DNA of 39,661 nucleotides from a virus: positions 1 to 39,661 of IMG/VR virus record IMGVR_UViG_3300025669_000089. The stretch is one strand, 5' to 3'. The notes beneath the pieces are model-generated. The model saw only the letters and a program-made list of their open reading frames with translations. It did not search any database and had not been told where the DNA came from. Both the position numbers and the translations under genes were made by a program. Below are positions 8,647-17,214 of the stretch, in pieces. Each line of letters starts with the position of its first letter. The stretch's first letter is position 1.

Positions 8647-9672
8647 TTATGCCGCTTCTAATTGTGGAATCAGCCTACCATAGTCAATGGCCAGGTGATC
8701 GTTTACTTTGACAACGCAGTCGGGGTGCCGTTCCTCTACGTCCTGGGCGATCAGGCCAAAGCCTTGACCGTATAGGCCGTACTTCTCGCCGGCCTCTGCA
8801 TTCCATGTCCAGGTAGTAACCCGCATACCATCCATCTCGCCCTGGACCTCGATATTGTCCTTTAAGCGTTCATCGCTCAAGGCCGCCGCTATCGCTGACG
8901 CACCGGCCTGGCCAGCAAACGCGCCAGCCCCCTGCCCTGCCCCGCCGACGAGCGAGCCGAGCAACTGCGTGGCCAGGGGTGTCTTTGTCGTGGTAAACGG
9001 TTCAGCAAACTGGCCACCTAACAGCCCAAGGGCGAGCTGGATCTGTGACGACTTCAAAGGATCTTGAAGCTCAAACTTCTGCCGCTCGCCAAGGAGTTGT
9101 TCCGATTTAATACCGCGTTCTTCCCTGCCGACTCCGCTTAGAAAGTTCTGCAAGTCGAGCAGTGCCATGTTAGCGCCAATTTGCTGCTGATTCTGCTGTA
9201 GACCAAATGGCAGGGCTTGGGCCTGGGATGCCAGCGTAAATTCCTGCAGTGCGTCGGTTATGGCATCCCGAGATGCGCTTGAACTCGTTGCGTCCAGTGC
9301 CCCGAACCTATTGGCCACGCCCTCCAGCTTGTTATCCAGGAATCCTTGACCGCCCGCCAGGATCTGGGAAATGATATCATTGCCGGATTGCGGATTGGCA
9401 ATGCCTTGCAGATTTGCCCCGACCTGCTGGCCCAACTGAGGGGCTTGATTGAACACTGACTGCTGTAGTGATGTGGGGCCTTCAGTGAATGCTCCGGGGA
9501 ACGTTCGGCCGGGCTGACCAATTGCGCTACCGCCTGTCTGGCCAAGCACTAGGCTTGAAAGTGCTTGCTCGATACCGCTTTGGTTTGGCGTGAGGGATGA
9601 CACCTGCCCGCTTACTTGCTTAGGTGGATCGAATCCCAGTATGTCGTCGAATATTTTGTCAAAGAGTCCCAC
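8647..9672 (-). CDS. Tail/virion protein with C-terminal S74-type intramolecular chaperone domain
   Basis: 341 residues with a GTG start at 9672, supported by AGGAG 6 nt upstream. The N-terminus (MGLFDKIFDDILGFDPPKQ) is followed by a long Gln/Gly/Ser-rich helical region. Around residue 255 is an Ala/Gly-rich patch (GAFAGQAGASAIAAALS). The last 75 residues begin SDERLKDNIE and contain GLIAQDVEERHPD, the signature of peptidase S74 intramolecular chaperones. In phages these trimerise fibres or spikes and may self-cleave before the SDxRLK Ser. The domain sits at the very C-terminus, as is normal. The N-terminal part is not assigned; podoviruses often place such a protein near ejection proteins. 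Confidence 0.8.
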   Translation of the reverse strand: MGLFDKIFDDILGFDPPKQVSGQVSSLTPNQSGIEQALSSLVLGQTGGSAIGQPGRTFPGAFTEGPTSLQQSVFNQAPQLGQQVGANLQGIANPQSGNDIISQILAGGQGFLDNKLEGVANRFGALDATSSSASRDAITDALQEFTLASQAQALPFGLQQNQQQIGANMALLDLQNFLSGVGREERGIKSEQLLGERQKFELQDPLKSSQIQLALGLLGGQFAEPFTTTKTPLATQLLGSLVGGAGQGAGAFAGQAGASAIAAALSDERLKDNIEVQGEMDGMRVTTWTWNAEAGEKYGLYGQGFGLIAQDVEERHPDCVVKVNDHLAIDYGRLIPQLEAA

Positions 9673-9751
9673 GTTATTCTCCTATCTGCTCTGTATGTTC
9701 CTTCTCGTTTTGCTTGGGGGCGTCAGGCCCGTTGGGGCGTTATGTGTGATC

Positions 9752-9913
9752 TCATTGCTCACTGTCTTTGTCTTCCTCGTCAACTACCGTGCTTGTTTGC
9801 TGAATAATCGCCAACTTAACAAGATCGTCCTTGCCATAGGCACCACGCCGCATTCCAGTTTCGATAAGACTCTCAATCGCTTATTTGCCTTCTTTGTCTG
9901 TTTGAATCTTCAT
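9752..9913 (-). pseudogene. 53-codon small ORF interrupted by an in-frame TAA at codon 11
   Basis: From the ATG at 9913 (preceded by CGAAAGGGAAAGT) the frame reads MKIQTDKEGK, then TAA at 9883-9881. It then continues open for 42 further codons (AIESLIETGMRRGAYGKDDL and so on, ending DEEDKDSEQ) to a TGA at 9754-9752. The downstream part is protein-like: amphipathic helix then acidic tail. One C-to-T change (CAA to TAA) would explain the break. An internal ATG (codon 21) could give a 33-residue product. TAA ends many other genes here, so a general code change is unlikely. The alternatives are a nonsense mutation or a sequencing error. Confidence 0.5.
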
Positions 9914-9934
9914 ACTTTCCCTTTCGTTATCTTT

Positions 9935-12820
9935 CTATGTCCCACCTTTTTGGGATAAAACCATGCTTACTTTATGAAATGTTATTGTTCTACTCACCGC
10001 CCCACCACTTAATCTTTCAACCCATAATTCCACAGTGTCATTCGCTGCAACATCAATTATTCCAACACCACCAGTATTCCCGATTGTCTGATTCCCAGCA
10101 GTATCTCTATGAGCGGATGTGCATGGGAAATCAACCGTTCCGTTATTGGTATGAACGTGGAAATCGTATTCAATAGACACTGCTGATGTCTGTGAGAAGT
10201 CAATGCTGATAATGACTTCGTACCTACCTGCCTTAACTATAGTAATATGATCGTTCGTGTGATCCGGCGTAGCGTTGTTGCTTTCACCATCTATACTAAA
10301 TGCCGTTACTTGATAAAATGTGTCTTGGGCAGCAAGGGCCAAAGTACTGACTCCATCCTCATCGTAGATTTGAGCGAAAGGCAAACCTGATGCCCCGACA
10401 AATACTATATTCCCAGTACTATCCAACAAGCAATAATTTGTATTATCGTCACCAATCTTTGCGGAACCAACAACTTGCAAAGTTTCATCTGGCGTTGTCG
10501 TCCCAACCCCGACCTTGCCGTCAGCGGTTACTCTCATATGCTCTGTTGTACTTCCATCAGGGCTGAAATAAGTCTCAAAGCCCATTCCTACTCTCGCCCC
10601 ATTTGTCAATTCCGTAACGCTGGTAATCCTTCCGCCAATCCCGTCTGCTGCCGAACCGTCATTAGATCCAAATAATAATTGCGAGTTAACTTCCCCTATA
10701 CTTGTTACTGTATTTTTGCCACCCTCAACCTTTATCGTCCCTGTTACACTATCTGCGGCCTTTACGTGCAATAGTTCCTCTGCACTCCCAGTACCAATCA
10801 AGACATTGCCATCTGCATCCACACTAACAGCAGGATTCGGCGTGCCATCAGATGCAGACAATTCAGAATGCCGGTGCAGGGCGTCTACCATGGAATCGTT
10901 AACCAGGGTTGTGTATGGCGACAGCATTGCGAGTATGATCGAGCCCGCTGCATTGGTTACGCCTATCTCGCTCGCCGTCCCTGTAATTGTCGCCAGGACA
11001 GGATCGACGCCTGTAGAACCTATGGGTAGCTGCCCGTTCGTCGCCTGGGCTAAGACTGTAACATCTCCAGTACCAGAACCAACCATCAACCCGCCATCTG
11101 TCAACGTTGCAAGGCCAGTACCACCAGAGGTTACGTCAAGCGGATCTCCAAGGACAAGAGTGTCGTCTATCCAGGCTTTATTGCCCACTTCAAGGTCATT
11201 TTCCACAGCCAAGTCAGCCAAAGAGTCCAGGCCGTGGGGGGAGGTGTAGCTGGCGGAGGTGGCCACTACTTGGTGGTTAGAGCCTACGGCGTTGGACTCT
11301 GTTCCTGTTCCAGAATTATAAATCGAGTCTATTTCGGCTTGAGACAATGCTTTGTTGTAAATACGAACATCATCTATACTACCGTCAAAATAGTTGCCCG
11401 GCGAGGCGTCCTCTTGTCTTCCGATGGATAAATTATCAATAGTATCTAAAGCGTTATTTATGACATTTGTTCCAACTGATATACTATCAACAAACAACTC
11501 TCTATCTGTGAGAGAGCTAAACACTCCTACAATGTGGTGCCAGCTTCCATCGTTATAAGTGCCACTAGATGCTATTGAACTAGTATTAGTGGTGTTAAGT
11601 TGCCATCGTAAATAAGCAAAGCCTCCTGATATAATTTCAATACCGTATTTTGAATTAGCGGAGTTGTTTCCTTGCGACAATACAGCGCTAGTTCCTCCAT
11701 CTGTCGTTTGTATCCAAGCAGCAAAACTGAATGGCAACAAACTTTGTTTTGCACCATTTATATTAACAGAATCACTACTTCCATTAAACGTCAGAGCCTC
11801 ATTGATCTTTCCGGCTGTCGTCAATGCAGATGTGTTCTGTTGAGCAGTTCCGTCGTTCGCACCTTGCGTGTCAATAACATTGGTAGTGGCAAGATTGTCG
11901 TTCATCTTCCACTGTGACACCAGGCCAGAGATAGGCCCAGACGTCGACGTCACCCCGCCCAGGAAGGCCTGCTGGGAAACATAAAGGTCGCCGCTAACTG
12001 TTGCATCATTCGTGACAGTCAGATCGTTTCCAACGGAGGCGTCAGTCGTGATCGTTAGGTTATCGAAGGTCGGGCTTGCTCCCGTGTGAATATCCTGGGG
12101 CAATGCCAGGGTAATACTGCCCGCTGCATTTGTTACTGTGACCTGGTTTATTGCCCCGATGAGGACAGCCAATACCGGATCAGCCCCCGTCGAGCCTATG
12201 GGCAACTGCCCGTTCGTCGCCTGGCCAAGGACCGTTACAGGGGCCGCACCGGACCCCAGGACAATGCCGCCATCCGTCAATGAAGCGGCACCCGTCCCGC
12301 CCTTGCTGACAGCGAGCGGATCCACTATGCCAATCTTGACAGTCCCATCACCAACGTCAGTAACGCTAATTTCCAAATCGGTCCCGGCAATCCACTGCGT
12401 CAAATCATCGACCGAAGTGAGTTGCTTGTTTGCGTCAGTGGATGTAAGCCGGGATGCGGTCAGGCCGGATAATACCAGTCCGACAAGTGTTGCAATACCG
12501 GCGCTCGATAATGTGCTTTTTGTTGTCCAAGTGCCGGATTCTTTCAGTTGGATGAGGTACTCAGATGAGGATTCGCCGTTGAGCCTCCATGTGCCGTTGG
12601 GGTAATCGCCTGTCGCGTCCTTCTCGCCCAGATAGACAATGCCGCCTGGGATTATATCCAATAACAGGTTGATTCTTTCATGGATGTCATGTATGCGGAA
12701 CTCTTGCAGTTCACTTATCAACTCCGTGAGGTAATTGGCAAGCTCTTTCGGATCTCCACTTGTGATAGCTGGCACATCCAAAGGCAGCCTAACTTGCTCA
12801 TCTAGTTTTTCGATTGACAT
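9935..12820 (-). CDS. Long tail fibre with LamG-like and C1q-like domains
   Basis: 961 residues from the ATG at 12820. The frame is open further upstream, but that overlaps the sigma-like gene and GAGGAA precedes this ATG. The N-terminal 80 residues would attach to the tail (LPLDVPAITSGDPKELANYL). Two related modules (about 170-240 and 560-625) share the text ATNGQLPIGSTG and GGTG/TDGG motifs, typical of phage fibre spacer repeats. Residues about 300-503 form a LamG/concanavalin-like jelly roll (SQWKMNDN, LTFNGSSDSV, GSIDDVRIYNKALS). Residues about 805-960 resemble a C1q/TNF-like beta-sandwich, a common fibre tip. It probably recognises host surface glycans. Overlap with the upstream stop suggests coupled translation. 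Confidence 0.8.
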   Translation of the reverse strand: MSIEKLDEQVRLPLDVPAITSGDPKELANYLTELISELQEFRIHDIHERINLLLDIIPGGIVYLGEKDATGDYPNGTWRLNGESSSEYLIQLKESGTWTTKSTLSSAGIATLVGLVLSGLTASRLTSTDANKQLTSVDDLTQWIAGTDLEISVTDVGDGTVKIGIVDPLAVSKGGTGAASLTDGGIVLGSGAAPVTVLGQATNGQLPIGSTGADPVLAVLIGAINQVTVTNAAGSITLALPQDIHTGASPTFDNLTITTDASVGNDLTVTNDATVSGDLYVSQQAFLGGVTSTSGPISGLVSQWKMNDNLATTNVIDTQGANDGTAQQNTSALTTAGKINEALTFNGSSDSVNINGAKQSLLPFSFAAWIQTTDGGTSAVLSQGNNSANSKYGIEIISGGFAYLRWQLNTTNTSSIASSGTYNDGSWHHIVGVFSSLTDRELFVDSISVGTNVINNALDTIDNLSIGRQEDASPGNYFDGSIDDVRIYNKALSQAEIDSIYNSGTGTESNAVGSNHQVVATSASYTSPHGLDSLADLAVENDLEVGNKAWIDDTLVLGDPLDVTSGGTGLATLTDGGLMVGSGTGDVTVLAQATNGQLPIGSTGVDPVLATITGTASEIGVTNAAGSIILAMLSPYTTLVNDSMVDALHRHSELSASDGTPNPAVSVDADGNVLIGTGSAEELLHVKAADSVTGTIKVEGGKNTVTSIGEVNSQLLFGSNDGSAADGIGGRITSVTELTNGARVGMGFETYFSPDGSTTEHMRVTADGKVGVGTTTPDETLQVVGSAKIGDDNTNYCLLDSTGNIVFVGASGLPFAQIYDEDGVSTLALAAQDTFYQVTAFSIDGESNNATPDHTNDHITIVKAGRYEVIISIDFSQTSAVSIEYDFHVHTNNGTVDFPCTSAHRDTAGNQTIGNTGGVGIIDVAANDTVELWVERLSGGAVSRTITFHKVSMVLSQKGGT
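10930..11140 (-). repeat. Second copy of an internal fibre module
   Basis: This segment encodes TDGGLMVGSGTGDVTVLAQ followed by ATNGQLPIGSTG. It parallels the segment at 12090-12310, and the DNA is still recognisably similar (both carry TGCCCGTTCGTCGCCTGG). The duplication is inside one gene and flanks the LamG-like domain. Confidence 0.6.
12090..12310 (-). repeat. First copy of an internal fibre module
   Basis: It encodes TDGGIVLGSGAAPVTVLGQ and ATNGQLPIGSTG. It is the N-terminal member of a duplicated pair with 10930-11140. The two copies bracket the LamG-like insertion, suggesting that the domain was inserted between, or duplicated along with, spacer modules. Confidence 0.6.
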
Positions 12821-13304
12821 ACTGCTTACGTTCCTCTTCCACTGTTTTCCAAACACAGCAAAACGTTTTTCCTAGCATGGCACCAATGGCTTCATAACTA
12901 CAGCCAGCAATGCGGAGTAGAACGATACGCCTTGCCCTCTGCGTGCATGTGTTGAGAAAGTTGTTAATGTCGTCTACGTCATCGTATGTGTAGCGGGGTT
13001 TACGTGCTTGTAAGTGTATGGTTTGGTCAGTTTCATCAAACGCATCCAAGTAGACATACTTCACGTTATGAGTACGTGTTGCCGACCTGGGCTTGCCCAC
13101 AATGTATTGCCGCATTGACCTAATGGCAATCGTTCCTACCATTTTATCTGAGCTATCCTTGGGTAGTCGTTTGACAGAGTTAAGCCAGGCCTCATTCACG
13201 AGTTCATCCACTTGGATTAACCCTACGCTATGACTGTTATTCAGGGTGTACTGTGCACATCGTCGCATTATCGAAAGCCAGTTGTCGTTCCATGTTTTTG
13301 TCAT
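12798..13304 (-). CDS. Sigma-70-like (ECF-type) transcription regulator within the tail operon
   Basis: 168 residues from the ATG at 13304, whose ATGA overlaps the stop of the nozzle gene; an open extension to 13340 lies inside that gene. Residues about 33-75 (QVDELVNEAWLNSVKR and IRSMRQYIV) resemble sigma region 2. Residues about 128-160 (RRIVLLRIAGCSYEAIGAMLG) match the region-4 helix-turn-helix pattern. It would redirect host RNA polymerase or act as a late regulator. A DNA-binding regulator between the nozzle and fibre genes is unusual. The two recognisable regions support the family, but no -10 or -35 target is known. A sigma-derived terminase-like regulator is a possible alternative. 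Confidence 0.65.
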   Translation of the reverse strand: MTKTWNDNWLSIMRRCAQYTLNNSHSVGLIQVDELVNEAWLNSVKRLPKDSSDKMVGTIAIRSMRQYIVGKPRSATRTHNVKYVYLDAFDETDQTIHLQARKPRYTYDDVDDINNFLNTCTQRARRIVLLRIAGCSYEAIGAMLGKTFCCVWKTVEEERKQYVNRKTR

Positions 13305-14908
13305 GGGTTTATGTGTCCTGCCGGCTCCATCTCCAGCCATGTTGCATGGATGACCGGAAGATTTGCCTTGGCATCATTTGAGAACTCGATCTGATGGGTG
13401 TCACCTGTCTCGCCTCCAGCGTGTAACGTCTCCCAGTGCTTATCGCTGTTTCCTGTGCAGGTAATGGTCTGCGTCTTATATGCTGTACTGCTGGTATTCT
13501 TGTACAGCTTGACATCGAAGCTGGCCGTCGCTGATGTGTCCACGAGGACCGCAACTCGGCCCAATGAGCATCGTTTGCCGATCTTATTGAACGGGTTCAG
13601 CCTGGCCGATGCCGCCTTAAAATCGTACTTAACGTCATTATCAGATGTGCCTGTGAACATTCGCCACAACCATCCGTCACGCCCGCCATAGACGGGAAAC
13701 CAGGCCTTTTCACTGATAACATCGAGGCCGCCGGCAATAGGCATCTCGGCCAGCGTGGCACCATCTGTGGCGTATGCTGCGTCGGCGTCGTCCCATTGCG
13801 GCATTGCAGCCCCGTTGTACATCGCAAGTGCGTGCACCGGGAACTTATGGATTGCCCAGACTTTGTCCGTGATGCCGTACTCTAGTATCCTGTCGGGATA
13901 GGTAGAGCCTGTCGCTGCAAAGGTGATATAGACCCGCCTATTTGTGCTGTCAAACACCCCCCAACTGTATTTTAAGGCACTCCATTCAAACTGTGCGAGG
14001 ATGTTGTTCAGGTTCGGCAGGTTCATTCTCTTGACTTCATAGCCGTCAAAATACAATAGGTCCTTGTGGCCTACCGTCATCATGCCCTTGTCGAAGGGGA
14101 TGCACACGCCAGGCGTTTGGCTGCCCAGATCCCCCCGGATGTAATCAAACCTAAACGGAATTGCAGTAGAGCCGCTCGGGCGCAGCATGTGTAGGGAGTT
14201 CTCGAACCAGATATAGATATACCGACCCAACCGCATACCTGCGACGGGCTTGTCGTCGGACTGGACATCGAGGTAGTTGCCATCCTGGAAGCTCGGCGTT
14301 TCGCCCCATGCAAGCGTCTGGCTGTAGCGTAGGCGGTAGGGTCTGTACGTGCCATCATCCACAATATCAAATGCCAGGAAGCGGTCACTAAGGAAGAATA
14401 GCATGTGAGCCGTGTTCATCTTCGCGCCCGATGTGGCATGTGTCGTCAGGTCCATGGCCGATACCGCCGTGGGTACGGACGGTTCAAAGGCATCACCATC
14501 GAACATGTACATTGTGTCCTGAAAGTTGGTCATGTAGGTTTTGCCGTGGAGTGTCATGAAATTGAACAGATCCGCAGCCCCGCCCGAAAAGATATCACTA
14601 CCGCCGCTGACATCCAACATAGCTGTTGTTTCGGGCGAGTAGACATTTGGCCTGGCCGTATCACAAGCGAGCAGGAAATGCTGATTCTTAGACGAATGGG
14701 TCCACAGGCCGGTAATCGTCGTCGTCTGAACCGCCCCGCCGTGGTTCATCTGTGCGAGGTGAGCAGATCCGGCCCGCTTGGATAGGATGCCATCAATGCA
14801 ACGGGCATTCTCCAGAGTCACGAAAGCATCCTCGGGAGAGATCCACGGTTCCTTTGTGGTTTGGAAACCCGTACTGTAATTCGATATTAAAAATCCTTTG
14901 TAAGCCAT
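13301..14908 (-). CDS. Probable tail nozzle/hub protein (podovirus)
   Basis: 535 residues. The N-terminus (MAYKGFLISNYSTGFQTTKE) followed by PWISPEDAFVTLENARC and LSKRAGS matches the opening of short-tail nozzle and hub proteins. These start by listing 'constituents' before a beta-propeller-like body (T7 gp12 and P22 gp10 type). The body is rich in beta strands and aromatic Asp/Gly turns (TYMTNFQDTMYMFDGD, YIYIWFENSLHMLRPSG). The C-terminal 100 residues look like a beta-sandwich. It sits between the tailspike and the fibre, as expected for the distal tail. The function is inferred from pattern and position; the exact family is not certain. Confidence 0.65.
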   Translation of the reverse strand: MAYKGFLISNYSTGFQTTKEPWISPEDAFVTLENARCIDGILSKRAGSAHLAQMNHGGAVQTTTITGLWTHSSKNQHFLLACDTARPNVYSPETTAMLDVSGGSDIFSGGAADLFNFMTLHGKTYMTNFQDTMYMFDGDAFEPSVPTAVSAMDLTTHATSGAKMNTAHMLFFLSDRFLAFDIVDDGTYRPYRLRYSQTLAWGETPSFQDGNYLDVQSDDKPVAGMRLGRYIYIWFENSLHMLRPSGSTAIPFRFDYIRGDLGSQTPGVCIPFDKGMMTVGHKDLLYFDGYEVKRMNLPNLNNILAQFEWSALKYSWGVFDSTNRRVYITFAATGSTYPDRILEYGITDKVWAIHKFPVHALAMYNGAAMPQWDDADAAYATDGATLAEMPIAGGLDVISEKAWFPVYGGRDGWLWRMFTGTSDNDVKYDFKAASARLNPFNKIGKRCSLGRVAVLVDTSATASFDVKLYKNTSSTAYKTQTITCTGNSDKHWETLHAGGETGDTHQIEFSNDAKANLPVIHATWLEMEPAGHINP

Positions 14909-14923
14909 TCGCTTGTACTTTCA

Positions 14924-17212
14924 CTATGGCGCCCATGTTGCATTCGTTCCGACGACAATCCACTTTGATTGAATGTCAGACCACTGTAACGTGCAAGATT
15001 CGCCATCGTCTGTAAAGGTGACTGATGTTCCGATCAAGTTTGCTCCAGTTAAAACCCCAGAGCCGCCATCAACAACGTGCATGACGGTTTTAAATTGCCC
15101 TTGAGTAATGCCATCAGAAATCGTCAGGGCCTGTGCCCCACCGTCTGATGTGTACTCTGTTATCGACGTGGTAGCGTTGATAGCCCCAGCACCTGTCAAA
15201 GCCTGGGGTGCCCCACTCATAGCTATGGTGTCGCTAAAGATCGTTCCAGGAGCCGACACTGGTTCCACGAGCGTAGTGCCTGTCCAGGTGTAAGCTTTCA
15301 ATGAGCCGGTATTGATCTGCAACCCCCAAAGCCAATGAGCCCCAGTTCCAGTTGAACCCGCTGGACGGAGACGAACTTGGAACTTGGTCGAATTATACGC
15401 CCCAGTTGTGGCACTGTACACGTATCGATTCCATTCGGTTGTTGATGTAGTTGGAGAAAATTGGCCGATGTTGACATAGGCTGCTGGTCCGGCTGCTGCA
15501 TCCCAAGCCCATAATTGAATGTCCAGGGCGACACTTGCATCGTCTTTAAGTGCATACAAAGATACGAAGACTGATGTTCCTGTAGGGACCGAGGTAATCG
15601 TACCTGTGTTTTGGGTAATATATCCGCCTGCTGATGTAGCGTCAATGTGGTCTGCTGTAGTAGAGCCATCAGGAGCTACCGCATCATTAGCTGTAGACGT
15701 AATGGTTGTCTCTACCCACCCGGTCAGATCCTCAGAGTTGGGCATGAGGTTGCCAAGCTGCCCGGCAGCAAATGCCCCTGTGCTAATGCCTGCCATTGTA
15801 CTTAGCGGGAAGAAATCCATCTCACCATTACGATGCCGGATAGAAGATTTAGTTACGGTTAATGTGCCTGGTCGACAGTTTACCAAATCAACATTGTAGC
15901 TATTGCTAATAGTCAATGTCCCACCATCAAATCCAGAGATATTGACGTTTGTACAGTTGGTAATAGACGTTGCCAAGGTTCCAGTTGACAAGTAAGGGCT
16001 TCTAAGTGATACGTCCGAACAACCGTTGAGAGTGATGGAATTTGTCACGCTCTCAGAATACACGAGATCAAAGAGAACTCCTGCCGAATTGAACACATTA
16101 CCTATTCGGATACCGTTTGTCTGGCCTTCGATATTAGGGGAGATGAAATTCAGGCCAGTACCGCTAATATCAACACCCCATCCAGAGGCGTTGTTTTGCT
16201 CGAATTCACAACTGGTCCAAGTCACATTATTGATATAGCCGCCGCTGCCTCCGTATTGCAATACGCCGTTATAGTTGTTCGTAAATCCACAATAAGCAGC
16301 ATTCATCCTTGCGATTTTAGTCAGAGTTAAGCCGGCTTTTCCTGCGGTTGAAAATGCCCTGGCAACGACATGTTTTAGTTCAACTCTAACCATGGTATCA
16401 AGATCGATGCCGCTACCGTCTGAGTTTGTGCCATCAAAATAGACGCTATCTAGTGTTAGACCTGTAAAGCCGCTGGCTTCAAAAGCATTTGAGCCATCCG
16501 TGATATATGGGATAAAATGAGCATAGTCGCTTGGGCCAGTAATGTTATTGTATCCAGCCCCCAAAATATGTGTGGCTGCTGTCGAGGTCAATGCTCCAGT
16601 ATATTCTACTTCCAGAGGCGCTTTGAGTTTGCGCCGTGCCGTTCCCGCCGCTGCAATCGCTCTGTTATAGGCCGCTGCATTCTCTGTCCTCACACCCGCT
16701 GATTGACTTTGGCCAGGCACCACACCGAACCATTCGGGACGTATCCATGTATTCTTCCCGAACGTATCAGGTGTCATGGTGCTTTGGAATATTTGGTGCT
16801 TTGTGTCTTCGTAGGCCCCGTTGTTCGTGAATGTTGACGATCCATCTCCCATTAAGGAAGCGCCTGGCGCAAACCTGACAGTGACGTTTTCACTGATTTC
16901 AATGGCTGTCAGAAACTTATAGGCGTTTCCAGTCGTCGGAAAAAACAAAATGCCGCCGTTATCATCGGCCGCCGCTTCCGCCGCTTCAATCGCCGCTTCG
17001 TCATCCGAGCCATCGCCCACAGCGCCATAGTTCGAATCGGTAACATTAAACACTGCCCCATATCCAGACGCAGCAGTAAGCGCAGCGAAATTGGCTCTGA
17101 TATCGTCATCCGCCTTATCCCACCGTCGGACATCCGTTGGTTTTGTGGGGTCGAACTGCCCTAAAGCAGCGGTCGTAATTGCTATTGTCAGAAGTGCGGT
17201 CAGTAGCTTCAT
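14924..17212 (-). CDS. Tailspike-like parallel beta-helix protein with an N-terminal signal sequence
   Basis: 762 residues from the ATG at 17212. A TTG at 17218 overlaps the upstream stop, but AGGGAG is spaced correctly for the ATG. Residues 1-18 are a Sec-type signal (MKLLTALLTIAITTAALG), unusual for a tailspike. Residues about 50-80 (SNYGAVGDGSDDEAAIEAAE) are the standard opening of pectate-lyase-like spikes, and about 100-470 read as beta-helix coils. Residues about 485-640 form a carbohydrate-binding-like jelly roll (NLMPNSEDLTGW, WNRYVYSATT). The C-terminus (about 650-762) resembles a domain often found on phage spikes. It probably binds or cleaves host polysaccharide; no catalytic residues are assigned. 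Confidence 0.75.
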   Translation of the reverse strand: MKLLTALLTIAITTAALGQFDPTKPTDVRRWDKADDDIRANFAALTAASGYGAVFNVTDSNYGAVGDGSDDEAAIEAAEAAADDNGGILFFPTTGNAYKFLTAIEISENVTVRFAPGASLMGDGSSTFTNNGAYEDTKHQIFQSTMTPDTFGKNTWIRPEWFGVVPGQSQSAGVRTENAAAYNRAIAAAGTARRKLKAPLEVEYTGALTSTAATHILGAGYNNITGPSDYAHFIPYITDGSNAFEASGFTGLTLDSVYFDGTNSDGSGIDLDTMVRVELKHVVARAFSTAGKAGLTLTKIARMNAAYCGFTNNYNGVLQYGGSGGYINNVTWTSCEFEQNNASGWGVDISGTGLNFISPNIEGQTNGIRIGNVFNSAGVLFDLVYSESVTNSITLNGCSDVSLRSPYLSTGTLATSITNCTNVNISGFDGGTLTISNSYNVDLVNCRPGTLTVTKSSIRHRNGEMDFFPLSTMAGISTGAFAAGQLGNLMPNSEDLTGWVETTITSTANDAVAPDGSTTADHIDATSAGGYITQNTGTITSVPTGTSVFVSLYALKDDASVALDIQLWAWDAAAGPAAYVNIGQFSPTTSTTEWNRYVYSATTGAYNSTKFQVRLRPAGSTGTGAHWLWGLQINTGSLKAYTWTGTTLVEPVSAPGTIFSDTIAMSGAPQALTGAGAINATTSITEYTSDGGAQALTISDGITQGQFKTVMHVVDGGSGVLTGANLIGTSVTFTDDGESCTLQWSDIQSKWIVVGTNATWAP

Positions 17213-17214
17213 CG

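Noticed and set aside
9675-9761. 26-codon frame beginning GTG next to the interrupted ORF
   Set aside because: No clear ribosome site and low-complexity content; kept only as a possibility.
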